In this document: positions 1 to 10,240 of the stretch, in pieces
How the letters are laid out: each line of letters starts with the position of its first letter
How positions within the stretch are numbered: the first letter of the stretch is position 1
Assembly (NCBI GenBank): GCA_946811695.1
Contig: OX328125.1
Coordinates: 111,561,467-111,625,466, forward strand
Source: Gonocerus acuteangulatus
Taxonomy: Eukaryota; Arthropoda; Insecta; Hemiptera; Coreidae
Direction of reading: 5' to 3'
DNA length: 64,000 bases
The notes under the pieces: generated by a model
Database searches by the model: none
What the model was told of the DNA's origin: nothing
Seen by the model: only the letters and a program-made list of their open reading frames with translations
Program-made: the position numbers and the translations under genes

Positions 1-173
1 TTTTTGTTCGGCGCAACGACATCCAGGCCATTAGCGCCGAATCCATCTTGTAGTAAGGATTTTTCTCAACAGGCCCTGAAATGAGAAAAATCTCTGATGC
101 AGGTGAGACTCGAACCCACCATCTCCCTCATGAGAATCCAAAGCACTAGCCACTAGACCACGGGGAGACCCAA
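1..173 (-). mobile_element. tRNA-derived SINE, family A
   Basis: Read on the minus strand, the head (about 173 down to 95) is tRNA-like, with an A-box-like TGGTCTAGTGGC and a B-box-like GGTTCGAGTCTC, the two halves of an internal RNA polymerase III promoter. A linker follows, then a 3' tail near 40-5 that can fold into a hairpin with a CGGCGC / GCGCCG stem, then an A-rich end at the window edge. The same tail is seen at 26604-26762, 49873-49925 and 55629-55816. It is a transposed copy, not a functional tRNA gene: the tRNA is degenerate and joined to a SINE body. Confidence 0.8.
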
Positions 174-372
174 GCATCATAAAGTGTTTCTAGTTTCATC
201 TCAGTTTAATAGCTCAGACATTTCGAGTTCATGGACAACGATTTTTTTTTTTTCATAAATAGGTTTTATTAGCTGAAAAGCTAACTCCATTTTATTTCCC
301 TTAATTGCGAATTATTTAATATCGAAGGAATTCTAGCCAAAAAAATTGTACAGGATCATCTTTAATATCTTA

Positions 373-556
373 GGGTGGGTTTACACTTGATAGTTATTGC
401 AGGATATTTATATCAGAGAGAAATTGCTAACCACGTAAAATGTATATTGTACATGGTAGAATTTATTGCAGACATACATTTTACATGGGTTTTCATTAGA
501 CGCAATTTCTCTCTGATAGAAATATCCTGCAATAACTAGCAAGTGTAAACCCACCC
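373..556. mobile_element. Harbinger-like MITE, 184 bp
   Basis: The ends are inverted copies starting GGGTGGGTTTACACTTG; the arms pair for about 60 bp with few mismatches. TTA flanks both sides (370-372 and 557-559). A 3-bp TWA target duplication is characteristic of PIF/Harbinger transposons. It has no coding capacity, so it would need a transposase in trans. A longer relative is at 22832-23246. Confidence 0.8.
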
Positions 557-1067
557 TTAGTGAATAGATCGCCAAGGCATTTCAAATTATTCACTTAAAA
601 ATTTGTTATTATTTATACTCATGAAATCTGCTACAATATGTATACAATACATCAACAATACTCTTTTTAGAACTTTCCACAAAAGTAAGGCGGCTATGTA
701 GGTTGGACTCAAATTTCTTCAAATCTTAATCGAGTAGACACCGAAAATGACCCCCGTTAAAATTATTTTATCTTTAAACAAAACTTGGTGTAAATCGTTC
801 TCTTAGCAAACGATTGAACGAGTTCGTTAACCACTAAAATCGGTCCACCGGGACTTTGGGTTTACACCGGACCCAAAACACTAATGTCACCATACCAGCC
901 GTAGTTTTTGTTGTATTGCAATGAACGTCTGTATTCGTTGTGGTCATCTAAAGAGAAAAAATACGTTGTAAAAATAAACTAAATCGGTTCATTAGGAGGG
1001 GAGGGTTTTTTTTTTCAGACCCAAATTATCAATTTGCTACGAAATTCGGTGTAGGTCGTGTGTATCT

Positions 1068-1070
<3 letters not shown>
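557..1070. other. no feature seen
   Basis: AT-rich sequence with no open frame, repeat or RNA-like structure that I can support. Confidence 0.5.
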
Positions 1071-1121
<51 letters not shown>

Positions 1122-1122
1122 T

Positions 1123-1154
<32 letters not shown>

Positions 1155-1160
1155 ACATAT
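1071..1160. repeat. (TA)n microsatellite
   Basis: Nearly pure TA with a few AA/TT interruptions. It abuts the left arm of the fold-back unit at 1177-1994, whose right end also runs into a short (TA)n at 1995-2005. Confidence 0.95.
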
Positions 1161-1229
1161 TCTTTTTTACCCTAGGAGGCATGGGGTCATTAAAGCAGTC
1201 TTCCTTTATTACACCACTTTATTTATTGG

Positions 1230-1274
1230 GCCCGACATGTTTCGTGCATCTTTTCTTCGCACCTCTTCAGGGGC
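1230..1274 (-). ncRNA. hammerhead ribozyme, type I, short helix III
   Basis: On the minus strand the 45 nt read: stem I GCCC, core CTGAAGA, stem II GTGC/GCAC with an 11-nt loop, core GAAA, then CATGTC ending in the cleavage triplet GUC, and stem I GGGC. GCCC and GGGC pair fully. Helix III is only AC/GU around an AU loop, and ACATGT is self-complementary, as known for Penelope-type hammerheads that act as dimers. All invariant core residues are present. One extra G lies between the core and stem II, as in the other copies here. Likely role: self-cleavage of the element's transcript. Confidence 0.75.
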
Positions 1275-1896
1275 ACTTCTACAACAAAAAATAATTTTTT
1301 GCACATCCACACAAACCTTTTTTCTACTATATTAAAACTATCAATACGATCTTTGAACTGTTCCACAAAAGGCATTAAAACATTATCATGCTCATTAAAT
1401 GTTACTCCTACCCTAAATACTGCAATAATTATAGCTAAATTACATATTTTTTATAAAAGGTGTTGAGTCCTACCTTGCAAGGAAGTCCTCCCGTTACCAA
1501 GTACTCCCTCTGGAGTCCGGCTTAATACTAACCCTGTAAGTGGATTGCCAAAATGGCCCTGTCCTTTGTTGTTGTCCTAGTAAAGTCTACTCGTCAAATA
1601 TTTTTTTATACATTTTTGGGTATTAATCTACTATTCCATAGAAAATTTCCATAGGACTCCAGAGGGAGTACTTGGTAACGGGAGGACTTCCTTGCAAGCT
1701 AGGACTCTACACCTTTTATAAAAAATATGTAATTTAGCTATAATTATTGCAATATTTAGGGTAGGAGTAACATTTAATGAGGATGATAATGTTTTAATGC
1801 CTTTTGTGGAACAGTTCAAAGATCGTATTGATAGTTTTAATATAGTAGAAAAAAGGTTTGTGTGGATGTGCAAAAAATTATTTTTGTTGTAGAAGT

Positions 1897-1941
1897 GCCC
1901 CTGAAGAGGTGCGAAGAAAAGATGCACGAAACATGTCGGGC
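1897..1941 (+). ncRNA. hammerhead ribozyme, type I, short helix III
   Basis: Mirror copy of the motif at 1230-1274, with the same 45 nt: GCCC, CTGAAGA, stem II GTGC/GCAC, GAAA, CATGTC, GGGC. The core and both pairing stems are intact, so this is a prime candidate for an active ribozyme. Confidence 0.75.
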
Positions 1942-2005
1942 CCAATAAATAAAGTGGTGTAATAAAGGAAGACTGCTTTAATGACCCCATGCCTATATAT
2001 ATATA

Positions 2006-2302
2006 ATCTAAACAAGTGTTGTAAAAATGAACTAATTTGATTATAGTGTTCATTATAATTTGATGTTTACTCTGTATTAAGTTGAAATTGAATTGCCGCC
2101 ACACCTACAATGGTTGCATTTTATTTTATTTGTTGGTGTTCTGCTTTATGGCGGCGTACACCTTACATTTTATATAGCATTGGTTGTAACTTCCACCACT
2201 AGAAGCGCCATGGTCGCTGTATCCGGCTTCTCCTCTGCATTCAGTCAGCTGTTCATTGCAAATATAAAAGAGAAAAACTATTCATGTTTATATCTGAGTA
2301 AA

Positions 2303-2304
<2 letters not shown>
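2006..2304. other. no feature seen
   Basis: Between two TA-bounded fold-back units. The open frames here are short and resemble no family I know. Confidence 0.4.

Positions 2305-2359
<55 letters not shown>
2305..2359. repeat. (TA)n microsatellite
   Basis: Perfect or near-perfect TA run just left of the small fold-back unit at 2391-2624. Confidence 0.95.
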
Positions 2360-2362
<3 letters not shown>

Positions 2363-2390
2363 TCTTGTGAAGGATGACCCGATATATATT

Positions 2391-2621
2391 TTCCACTTTT
2401 TCTTGTTTCTTTTTCTGGCAGGGGGTCGATAACCCCCGATAAAAAAAAAAAAAAATTAAGTTTAGGACTTACAAAAAATATTGTTGCGTAGGAAAGCCCC
2501 TGACGAGGTGCGAAAAGGCACAAAACTTGTCGGGCGAAACGAACCGAATAAAGTAGTTAATTTGAACCAAGAGTGTACTACTTTATCGACCCCCTGCCAG
2601 AAAAATAAACAAGAAAAAGTG

Positions 2622-2624
<3 letters not shown>
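2391..2624. mobile_element. small fold-back unit with a hammerhead, in (TA)n
   Basis: Inverted arms 2391-2432 and 2583-2624 match at 41 of 42 positions. The right end runs directly into (TA)n and the left lies about 30 bp from another TA tract. A degenerate hammerhead (2496-2535) lies between the arms. The layout repeats that of 1177-1994 on a smaller scale. Confidence 0.7.
2496..2535 (+). ncRNA. hammerhead ribozyme, degenerate
   Basis: Stem I GCCC/GGGC, core CTGACGA, stem II GTGC/GCAC, helix III AC/GU around UU, and cleavage triplet GUC are all present. The second core segment reads AAAA where GAAA is required. The changed G is the general-base guanosine (G12), so this copy is probably inactive. 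Confidence 0.6.
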
Positions 2625-2678
<54 letters not shown>

Positions 2679-2682
2679 TATA
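2624..2682. repeat. (TA)n microsatellite
   Basis: TA run with a CATA interruption, continuous with the right arm of the preceding fold-back unit. Confidence 0.95.
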
Positions 2683-3420
2683 CAGCGTACAGAACCAATA
2701 TTCTGCGGAAAGTGCTTAGTAATGCAGCTTCTGCGTGACAGAAGTCATTTATTTTGTGACTGTTAATTCTTAGGGTTTTTTTATACTTAAATTCAAATAA
2801 TTTTATCCCATTTTAATCTAATGCAATATACGATCATAACACATACTAGGTTTTTTAGTAGCCTCATATTAGAGTTTTTACAATCCAGGGTTCGAAGACA
2901 TAAAAATAAATATATAAACAGATAATGTACCTTACTATATCAAGCAGAGGACCTTAAACGTTCAAAGAAAACTGATATATAACCCCCAGCTTGTGGAAGG
3001 AATGAGAAAAAAAGTCGAAAAGCAAGGTGAATACTCCAAGAGGAGGTAATGTATTCTAGGGGTTGTATTGTGGATTGTGTATCACTCTGATATAGTGTTG
3101 TATATTGTATTAGAGTGTTGTATATAACCTAAAGGGAGGTAATAAATTCCAAGAGAGCGAAGGTTAGGGTAAAAGATGTGAGCCATCCTTCATTGTCAGC
3201 CCTATATAGGCCACAACACTCTAACTCGGTTAGGTGGATATTCGACAAATAGTGAATGATACTGATAAACAGTTTGTTTTATCAATAGACCTGTCAAAAG
3301 TAAATCTTATCTGATTGATGGAGGCCTTTCTTTCCGTTATAACCACGATTTCAGGAGATTTATGATGATATTATGCAAATTTACGCAATATGAACCAATA
3401 TACGAGTATATATACATACA
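2683..3420. other. no feature seen
   Basis: Contains a short local duplication (TGTATATTGTATTAGAGTG-like) near 3060-3125, but no coding or RNA feature I can support. Confidence 0.4.
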
Positions 3421-3427
3421 CACACAT

Positions 3428-4012
<585 letters not shown>

Positions 4013-4215
4013 TATATATATAAAATACAGTTGTTTTCTGTCTGTCTGTTTGTTCATTATACAAATCCACATCGTTTGACCGATTTTGACCACACTTGGC
4101 ACACAGGGCTTTTTCCGGGACGTGTCATAGGCTAGGCCAAAACCCTCTAGGACTCAAAGTTCGGAGGTCAAGAGGTCGTAACAGTGAACCCGGACAGGTA
4201 CAGGAGAGTAAATTG
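4013..4215 (+). mobile_element. Helitron-like H1, 5' part only
   Basis: A second copy begins right after the CTAG end of the previous one, shares the CTGTCTGTCTG and CCGATTTTGACC segments, then diverges near 4215 without a CTAG end. Tandem arrangements of this kind are common for Helitrons inserting next to one another. Confidence 0.5.
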
Positions 4216-4485
4216 TCAGAAATTGTCACCTTTGGAAAGCGAGACATAATTTTAAATAAGACAATGAAGAAATTTAAAATAAATAAGCCTAGTAAGACAA
4301 TATGAGATAAGTTAGATTAATATTCAGCAAACAACAAAATATAGCAGGACTACCTTCTGCGAGTCTTGTGGCATGAATATATATTTCATCTTCAGGGCAA
4401 TGTTCATCGAAAAAAATAATTAAATGTAATTTTCATAGGATTATACATTGAACTTTGTTATTTTTCCATATCCAGATGAAATCCA

Positions 4486-4486
4486 T

Positions 4487-4526
<40 letters not shown>
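4486..4526. repeat. (TA)n microsatellite
   Basis: TA run immediately 5' of a tRNA-derived SINE head. Confidence 0.95.
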
Positions 4527-4528
<2 letters not shown>

Positions 4529-4845
4529 GTAAGGTTAGCTTAGTGGTAGAGCACTCTCGGCTAATGAACTGGAGGACCCAGGTCCAAAACCCGAGCGTAT
4601 TTTTTGTATATTTCTTTATTGATTATTACATCCTGTATATAAATACATCTGGTAATATGATGAATGGTACAACATGAAGGTTCTGTGCTCAAGGCCTCAA
4701 CTTCATCCTCGATTCACGCCAGAAAGACGCACAGATGACGTTGAGAGGGGTCGACACAAGCCCCCTTCTGCTCCAACCAGTGCGAGCGTGCACTAAAGAT
4801 TTTTTCTTCTAGTCTCATCGTTCGAGAATTGGATTTGGGGGACAG

Positions 4846-4848
<3 letters not shown>
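4527..4848 (+). mobile_element. tRNA-derived SINE, family C, interrupted
   Basis: The tRNA-like head (A box TAGCTTAGTGGTAGAGC, degenerate B box GGTCCAAAACCC) lies at 4527-4598. The family's linker (TTTTTTCTTCTAGT onward) resumes after 4790. The 184 bp between are an insertion flanked by CGAGCGT on both sides. The downstream part ends at another TA tract. Confidence 0.65.
4599..4782 (-). mobile_element. retro-insert within a SINE
   Basis: This 184-bp segment is flanked by the 7-bp repeat CGAGCGT (4592-4598 and 4783-4789). On the minus strand it ends AATAAAG...AAAAAAT, that is, a polyadenylation signal and short A tail at its 3' end. This is the pattern of a 5'-truncated, reverse-transcribed RNA inserted by LINE machinery. 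The source transcript is not recognised. Confidence 0.5.

Positions 4849-4849
<1 letters not shown>

Positions 4850-4904
<55 letters not shown>
4850..4904. repeat. (TA)n microsatellite
   Basis: Pure TA run. Confidence 0.95.
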
Positions 4905-4907
<3 letters not shown>

Positions 4908-5740
4908 TCAGAAAGATTAGGGGAGAAAAGTAAATATGGCTGACTTTTCCTCCCCCAAGCTAGATGGAAAGATAATATTGTGTAAGAAGTTGCACTGTGT
5001 AAAGCAGAAGGGGAGAGAGATGGTTTCTGACTGAGCAGGGGAGAGAGTGTGTAAAAAGGGCAGACCATTTACAGGCTCTATGAAGACGAGGCTTTTTCTC
5101 TCACCTTGTAAACCCTAGAAGGGCTAATGCAAAGGCTGTTTGCCCTATTCTACACCGAGTTGTTCCTACTTCAGAGGGCATTTACAGTCGCTAGGTGGAA
5201 GGCAGAATACAAGGAGGTGGAAATATGCACGGAACTCTGGGGCTATGCGGATGGAGTTATTTCTTCGGGGGAAAAAATCTCTTTTAAAATAACACTCACA
5301 TCATCTGGTTTTCGGTTGGAATATCTCGTTATTTTAATAGTTCTTGGTTCTCGACAAGTAGAACCATTTGAGGGGCGAAAATAAAATTAAATTAAAAGGT
5401 TTAGATATTTAAATAAAAAATAAATAAAAAAATAAATAATTGTCTGTTAATAAATAGAATTACTGGAGGGAAAATCTATTCAAATATGGAAGTAATAATA
5501 AAGAAAAAACAATTTTTTTCATTGCTTTAAAAAATAAGCAATTTATTAATTTGTCATTAATAAATCAACCGAATATTGTTCAAATAAGAATTTTTTCCTT
5601 ATTTTTGCTCAATTTTTATTTGTCTATTAGAGATTACGTAATACATGTAAATGAAATCAAGAAATATATATTTTTGTTTATTTCATCTGAATATGAAGAA
5701 AGAATAATAAGTTTTATTCATCATTTATTTTGAGGCCCGG
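4905..5740. other. no feature seen
   Basis: Two short open frames (5127-5384 and 5551-5733, plus strand) show no domain, signal peptide or bias that would support a gene. The rest is AT-rich. Confidence 0.4.
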
Positions 5741-5905
5741 TGGCCGTGAGTGATAAGAAATTAGCATTCGATGGATAAGGTCGTTTGTTTGATTAACACT
5801 AGAGGGGGTGGCTTTTCATTCAAAAAGAGAAAAAGCAATGATCCAATCCTGGCTAGAAAATGGTGGTAACCTATAGATAACCCGTCATAACATTAAAATT
5901 TAAAT
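5741..5905 (+). mobile_element. tRNA-Ser/Leu-like SINE, family B, degenerate
   Basis: The head GGCCCGGTGGCCGTGAG resembles the start of a class II tRNA; the body ends in GGTGGTAACCTATAGATAAC, as in the better copy at 24151-24366. The B box is decayed. Confidence 0.6.
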
Positions 5906-6050
5906 AAATTTTAAATCATACATTTTAACATTAGATCGTAACTATAATGATGTTTATTAACTGTAACGAATGGCATTATATAATGTCAAAAAAAAATATA
6001 TTTGTAACTATTTGTAATCTATAAATTTTCATATATCTGTAATCTCTAAG

Positions 6051-6300
6051 GGGGCGAGGTTAGCTCAGTGGTAGAGCACTGGACTAATAAGTTGGTGGAC
6101 CTGCGTTCAAATCCCGAGCATAGTACTAAAGATTTTGCTAATGACTCTAGCAGTCGAAGCAGCCAAGGGGAAAATCAAGCGGTCGGAGCATAGTACTGAC
6201 CACACTATCTCCTTAGTGTGCCGTATGGTCATGAATCAGATACCTCTATAGTATCTGCCCCTCAGGGCCCTTGTGGCCTGTACGGGACGTATTGTTTTTT
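6051..6300 (+). mobile_element. tRNA-derived SINE, family C
   Basis: Head GGGGGCGAGGTTAGCTCAGT with A box and B box (GCGTTCAAATCCC), then a shortened middle, then the family 3' body (GACCACACTATCTCC, GATACCTCTATAGTATC). It lacks the linker present in the longer minus-strand copies at 30213-30594 and 58793-59131. Confidence 0.75.
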
Positions 6301-6640
6301 TGTTTTTTTTTGTTGTTTTTTTTGTAAACTCTATATAATATATATATTTTTTTCTGTAACATATTTCTATTTATCTCTGTGGTGTATTGCTGTATGTTTA
6401 AAACAAGTTATGGTGTTATACTTTCTCTTTCTTATGTTTCTAATTGATTCTAATTTTCTTCTTAATAAATAAATTAAAAAAAAATAAAAGATGTTAAGCT
6501 TTGTAACTCGAAAGGTAGATAAAATGGTTGATTAATTGAATTACTTTAATAGCAGATGTATTTATTAAACAATATTGATTTTTAATATATGTAGCCAGAA
6601 GGTAATTGAATAGAATTCGAAATTAACATAATTTTCAATT
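6301..6640. other. no feature seen
   Basis: T-rich and A-rich low-complexity sequence. Confidence 0.4.
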
Positions 6641-6650
6641 TTATAAAGTA

Positions 6651-6690
6651 GCTCTACATGTTTCGTATTCTTAGATACCTCTTCAGAAGC
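6651..6690 (-). ncRNA. hammerhead ribozyme, type I, short helix III
   Basis: Minus strand: stem I GCTT, core CTGAAGA, stem II GTAT/ATAC, core GAAA, CATGTA with cleavage triplet GUA, stem I GAGC. GCTT/GAGC pairs with one G-U wobble. ACATGT is self-complementary. All core residues are present. It faces the copy at 6964-7003, so the pair is again in inverted orientation. Confidence 0.7.
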
Positions 6691-6963
6691 CTAAACACTA
6701 AATATAAAAAATTTATGGCGTCCAAACTATAAAATTCTATTATCAAGAAAAAGTTTGGTCATTGAATTTAAAACAGTTTATTTTTATTAATTGTACATAA
6801 AATCATCTATTTAATGTCCAATTAATTAAAATCTAAATATATATTTTTTAATCAGCTGACTGCACACACAGCGGATTGTTGCTATGTAGTTGGTCTTCAG
6901 TTGAGACGTGGCCATTCTAGCGGAAGGTTCGCCTAACTTCTATTAGGCTGTATTTAGTTTTAG

Positions 6964-7003
6964 GCCCCTGAAGAGGCATCAGATGATTCGAAACATGTAG
7001 AGC
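6964..7003 (+). ncRNA. hammerhead ribozyme, weaker stems
   Basis: Core CTGAAGA and GAAA, cleavage triplet GUA and palindromic ACATGT are intact. Stem I GCCC/GAGC has one C-A mismatch and stem II (GCATC/GATTC) one C-T mismatch. Probably a decaying relative of the motif at 6651-6690; the flanks (AGCTCTACATG, AATAAATTT) are also shared in inverse. Confidence 0.55.
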
Positions 7004-7249
7004 TATTTTAATAAATTTATTATTATGATAATTTTGGATTGTATTTAAAGACCCTCCGCCTAAAATGAAGAATTGTTGAGATATGGTTTACTATTTATTT
7101 TAATAATTAATAATGTTTTTTTTTACTTTTTTTTTGGATTATTAGTTGAAATGTAAAATGAAATACAGATTTTGACCTGATTTTACTGAGAATTTATCTT
7201 CTCGGGTCGTTAGGAAATATAAACGTTAGATATATAGTGAAGATACAGA

Positions 7250-7768
7250 AGTAGAGGCTTTTGGTATGTTCTGGACCCACATGACGTCATCAGTGACGTC
7301 ATCAGCTAGTGACGTCATCAGCTTGAGTACTGTCAAGCAAGTACCTGGAAACGCGCTAACAGACGAAACGCGCTATTAACCTAGGTCAGCATCGCGTCAA
7401 AGCAATGACGTCAACAGCGCGACGTTAGCTTATTGACGGCGTCAGCTGGCCGGCGACGTTTCAAACTTGGAAACGCGCTAACAGACGAAACGCGCTATTA
7501 ACCTAGGTCAGCATCGCGTCAAAGCAATGACGTCAACGGCGTGACGTCAGCTGGCTGACAGTACTCAAGCTGATGACGTCAGCTGATGACGTCACCAGTT
7601 AGCTGATGACGTCACCAGTTAGCTGATGACGTCACCAGTTAGCTGATGACGTCAGCTGATGCGTCACTAGCTGATGACGTCGCGCGACGTTAGCTGGCTG
7701 ACAGTACTCAAGCTGATGACGTCACTGATGACGTCATGTGGGTCCAGAACATACCAAAAGCCTCTACT
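7250..7768. mobile_element. 519-bp inverted-repeat element rich in TGACGTCA
   Basis: The termini are inverted copies starting AGTAGAGGCTTTTGG, about 55 bp of arm. TACAGA flanks both sides (7244-7249, 7769-7774), a 6-bp target duplication. Inside, an about 120-bp block with AACGCGCTAACAGACG is duplicated (about 7345 and 7465), and the palindrome TGACGTCA occurs 13 times. There is no protein. The transposon superfamily is not clear from a 6-bp duplication. Confidence 0.8.
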
Positions 7769-7774
7769 TACAGA

Positions 7775-8775
7775 GCGATGGAAAGAGGATTTGCAGAGGA
7801 GCTGGATAATACTCCATCAGCTGCTACTGAGAAATGCATAAGCTGAGAAGAACTTCTACAAGTCCAATAATGGTTTATTCATATTATTCGCCGAGCTTAT
7901 TCAGGAGAAAGAAGGAAACTCCCTCTTTCTTATTACTAACTCTACGAGGAAGGGGATTCTGGAGGGGAACAGGGAGGGTGGTGAGAAGTTTCTACAAGTC
8001 TTCTTGAGATATTTACACCAAGTCTGGTTGTATGCATTATCCTTTCTTCAGTATATGCACATATGACGGGGTGAGAAGCCAAGGGGTACAAGTGACATTT
8101 TAAAAAAAATCGAGTTAAGTGCAGTTCTGGATAGTTAATACATACGAAATGTTGGTGGCAAAGGGATACAAGTAAACGTTTGGTATTTGCTGAGAAATAG
8201 CGTAAATAAAATCAATTACTTTAAAAATGAGCAGATTTGTTTGTGCACAAGGGATACAAGTGACATTTGTCCAGTGTTATAAAGTGGATCTTTGAGGCAC
8301 AATATCTCGAAAACCTTCGATAGGACACTGTAATTAACATGTAGGCAAATTTATAAAAAAGTAGTTCGAAAATGGAAGCTTAATTAATTTATTTTAGGTC
8401 GTTTATTTAATTTCCTTCAATTGATACATTGCTCCAATAAAATATGGGGAGATTTTTTAAGGGTTGTATTTTGGGATTTAGACGATTGCATCAGTTCGAG
8501 AATTACTTGGGAAGGCCTTATGTCAATTTTTGTGTAAAAACTCATCGATTGTATGCCTTAGAAAATTTATAATATGCAAAAATATAAGCAAAAACGCGAT
8601 TTTTTTTTAGAAAAGTCTTATATTTAAAGGGCTTTTATGCACTAATAGGCAGTACCTAGGAAATAGTCGTCTATTTCGGTTAACAACTTGAATAACAATT
8701 TTATATTGTACAATATCCTGAATTATGAGTTTTGAGGGGTGGGGCTTAAACAAAAAGCGCAGGGTTTTTTTTAAC
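7775..8775. other. no feature seen
   Basis: AAGGGATACAAGTGACATTT-like phrases recur three times between 8080 and 8270, suggesting decayed repeats, but no gene is seen. Confidence 0.4.
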
Positions 8776-9065
8776 CCCGGATTCAGCGATCCCAGAAACA
8801 TATACTAAACATGGTCTGGTCTCTGGGTCCGGATGCGGATTCAGCGATCCCAGAAACATATACTAAACATGGTCTGGTCTCTGACCCCGGATTCGGATTC
8901 AGCGATCCCAGAAACATATACTAAACATGGTCTGGTCTCTGGGTCCGGATTCGGATTCAGCGACCCCAGAAACATATACTAAACATGGTCTGGTCTCTGA
9001 CCCCGGATTCGGATTCAGCGATCCCAGAAACATATACTAAACATGGTCTGGTCTCGGGGTCCGGA
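8776..9065. repeat. 58-bp tandem repeat, 5 units
   Basis: GATTCAGCG occurs at 8780, 8838, 8896, 8954 and 9012, exactly 58 bp apart. Units differ by a few bases (for example GATCCC versus GACCCC, TCTGGGTCC versus TCTGACCCC), with an alternating two-type pattern. Confidence 0.9.
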
Positions 9066-9307
9066 CTTTTATTATTTATTTTTTTGTGTGGCTGTCTTAT
9101 AAATTGATAATATACATGAACGATTAGTTTTTTTCTTAAACTATATAACTGAAATTTGAACTTGAAATTGATGCATTGTAGAAACATAATTAAAACATTA
9201 TACAGACTTACACTTATCAGGGAATTTACAAAAACTATTTAACTTTAAACAGTAATATCTCAAAATGACTATAACGTCACTTGGATCTCTTGGCTTCTCA
9301 ACCCATC

Positions 9308-9805
9308 ATATTTTTTTTTATTTATTTCATTATAAGAGCTCCGCAACTATGGCTATGAGCCCTAATACAGATTATAAAATATATACAATTTTTTTACACT
9401 TTGATACAATTTACATTTATACTTAAATAAGACATATACATATATATATACACAAACATTATACACATATAAATATACACACACACACGTACGTACATAC
9501 ATATGGTACATATATATTACATACATACATACATACATATACACACATACCTATATACACAAAATATAGCATATACACACATACATGCATATACCACAAG
9601 ATTCATATGAATATTTATTTATTTATTTATTAATGTTTTCGCAATGTAGGCGACAAAACAAACATCTTCATATGAATAAAGATAACAAATACAAATATAA
9701 ACCACAATTCATTTGTAGTTACAATGAAAATATAAAACACAAAATAACTAAAATAAGGTGCATTAGCTTAATTAAATCAGATCTATAGGTTATTAAAGTA
9801 AACTA
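9308..9805 (-). mobile_element. LINE 3'UTR remnant
   Basis: Nearly the same sequence lies at 61325-61744, where it follows the stop codon of a LINE on the minus strand. Both begin (on minus) after an AAATAATAACC-like stretch and end in AAATAAATAAAAA. This copy therefore looks like a 5'-truncated insertion containing only 3'UTR, with CA/TA-rich expansion at 9430-9570. Confidence 0.6.
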
Positions 9806-9869
9806 TTAAAATCGAATAGTAAACTATTAATTCACAATTCTTTTCGACAAAGAAAAGAAGGGACAATAC

Positions 9870-10240
9870 GAGAGTAAACTATCGAATATGAAAAACTAGA
9901 TTTTTCATATTGGATAGTTTGACATGGTAAGGACGATGTATGCTCTAGCGAATGGGTACATTCAAACTCATATAAATATGAAATGAGCAGGTATTGATGT
10001 TTGACAGGTATTATACAATCTACCCATCATATAGTCCCTAAAATGTCAAACTGTCGAATATGAAAAACTAGATTTTTCATATTCGACAGTTTGACATGGT
10101 AAGGACGATGTATACTCTAGCGAATGGGTACATTCAAACTCATATAAATATGAAATGAGCAGGTATTGATGTTTTACAGGTATAATACAATCTACCCATC
10201 ATATAGTCCCTAAAATGTCAAACAGTCGAATATGAAAATC
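9870..10240. repeat. 172-bp tandem duplication with hairpins
   Basis: A block beginning AAAAACTAGATTTTTCATAT and containing ATGAAATGAGCAGGTATTGATG is repeated about 172 bp apart (about 9891 and 10063); a third partial copy is at 10795-10880. Each junction carries a strong hairpin; that at 10043-10097 has a perfect 25-bp stem. Confidence 0.8.
10043..10097. repeat. perfect 25-bp inverted repeat
   Basis: Arms 10043-10067 and 10073-10097 are exact reverse complements around the loop CTAGA. The stem starts ATGTCAAACTGTCG. The neighbouring copy at about 9880-9925 has the same hairpin with one arm mutated. Confidence 0.9.

Larger units (their letters stand above)
1177..1994. mobile_element. fold-back unit with 340-bp arms carrying hammerheads
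   Basis: Positions 1177-1518 are repeated in reverse complement at 1654-1994 with only a few differences; a 135-bp spacer separates them. Each arm carries one hammerhead motif (1230-1274 minus, 1897-1941 plus). Both outer ends lie in or beside (TA)n. I see no credible protein in it. The best reading is two copies of a Penelope-like terminal segment joined in inverted orientation, because the same ribozyme type occurs in the end of the Penelope-like element at 51-53 kb. That assignment is inference. Confidence 0.75.

Noticed and set aside
1060..1335. Open frames made of alternating Tyr-Ile (also at 2278-2738, 3337-3580, 4793-5068, 28294-28604, 49177-49350, 60695-60964)
   Set aside because: They are translations of (TA)n microsatellites.
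4340..4385. Short LINE match (CTACCTTCTGCGAGT...GTGGCATGA, minus)
   Set aside because: About 45 bp similar to 61807-61850; too short to annotate as a separate element.
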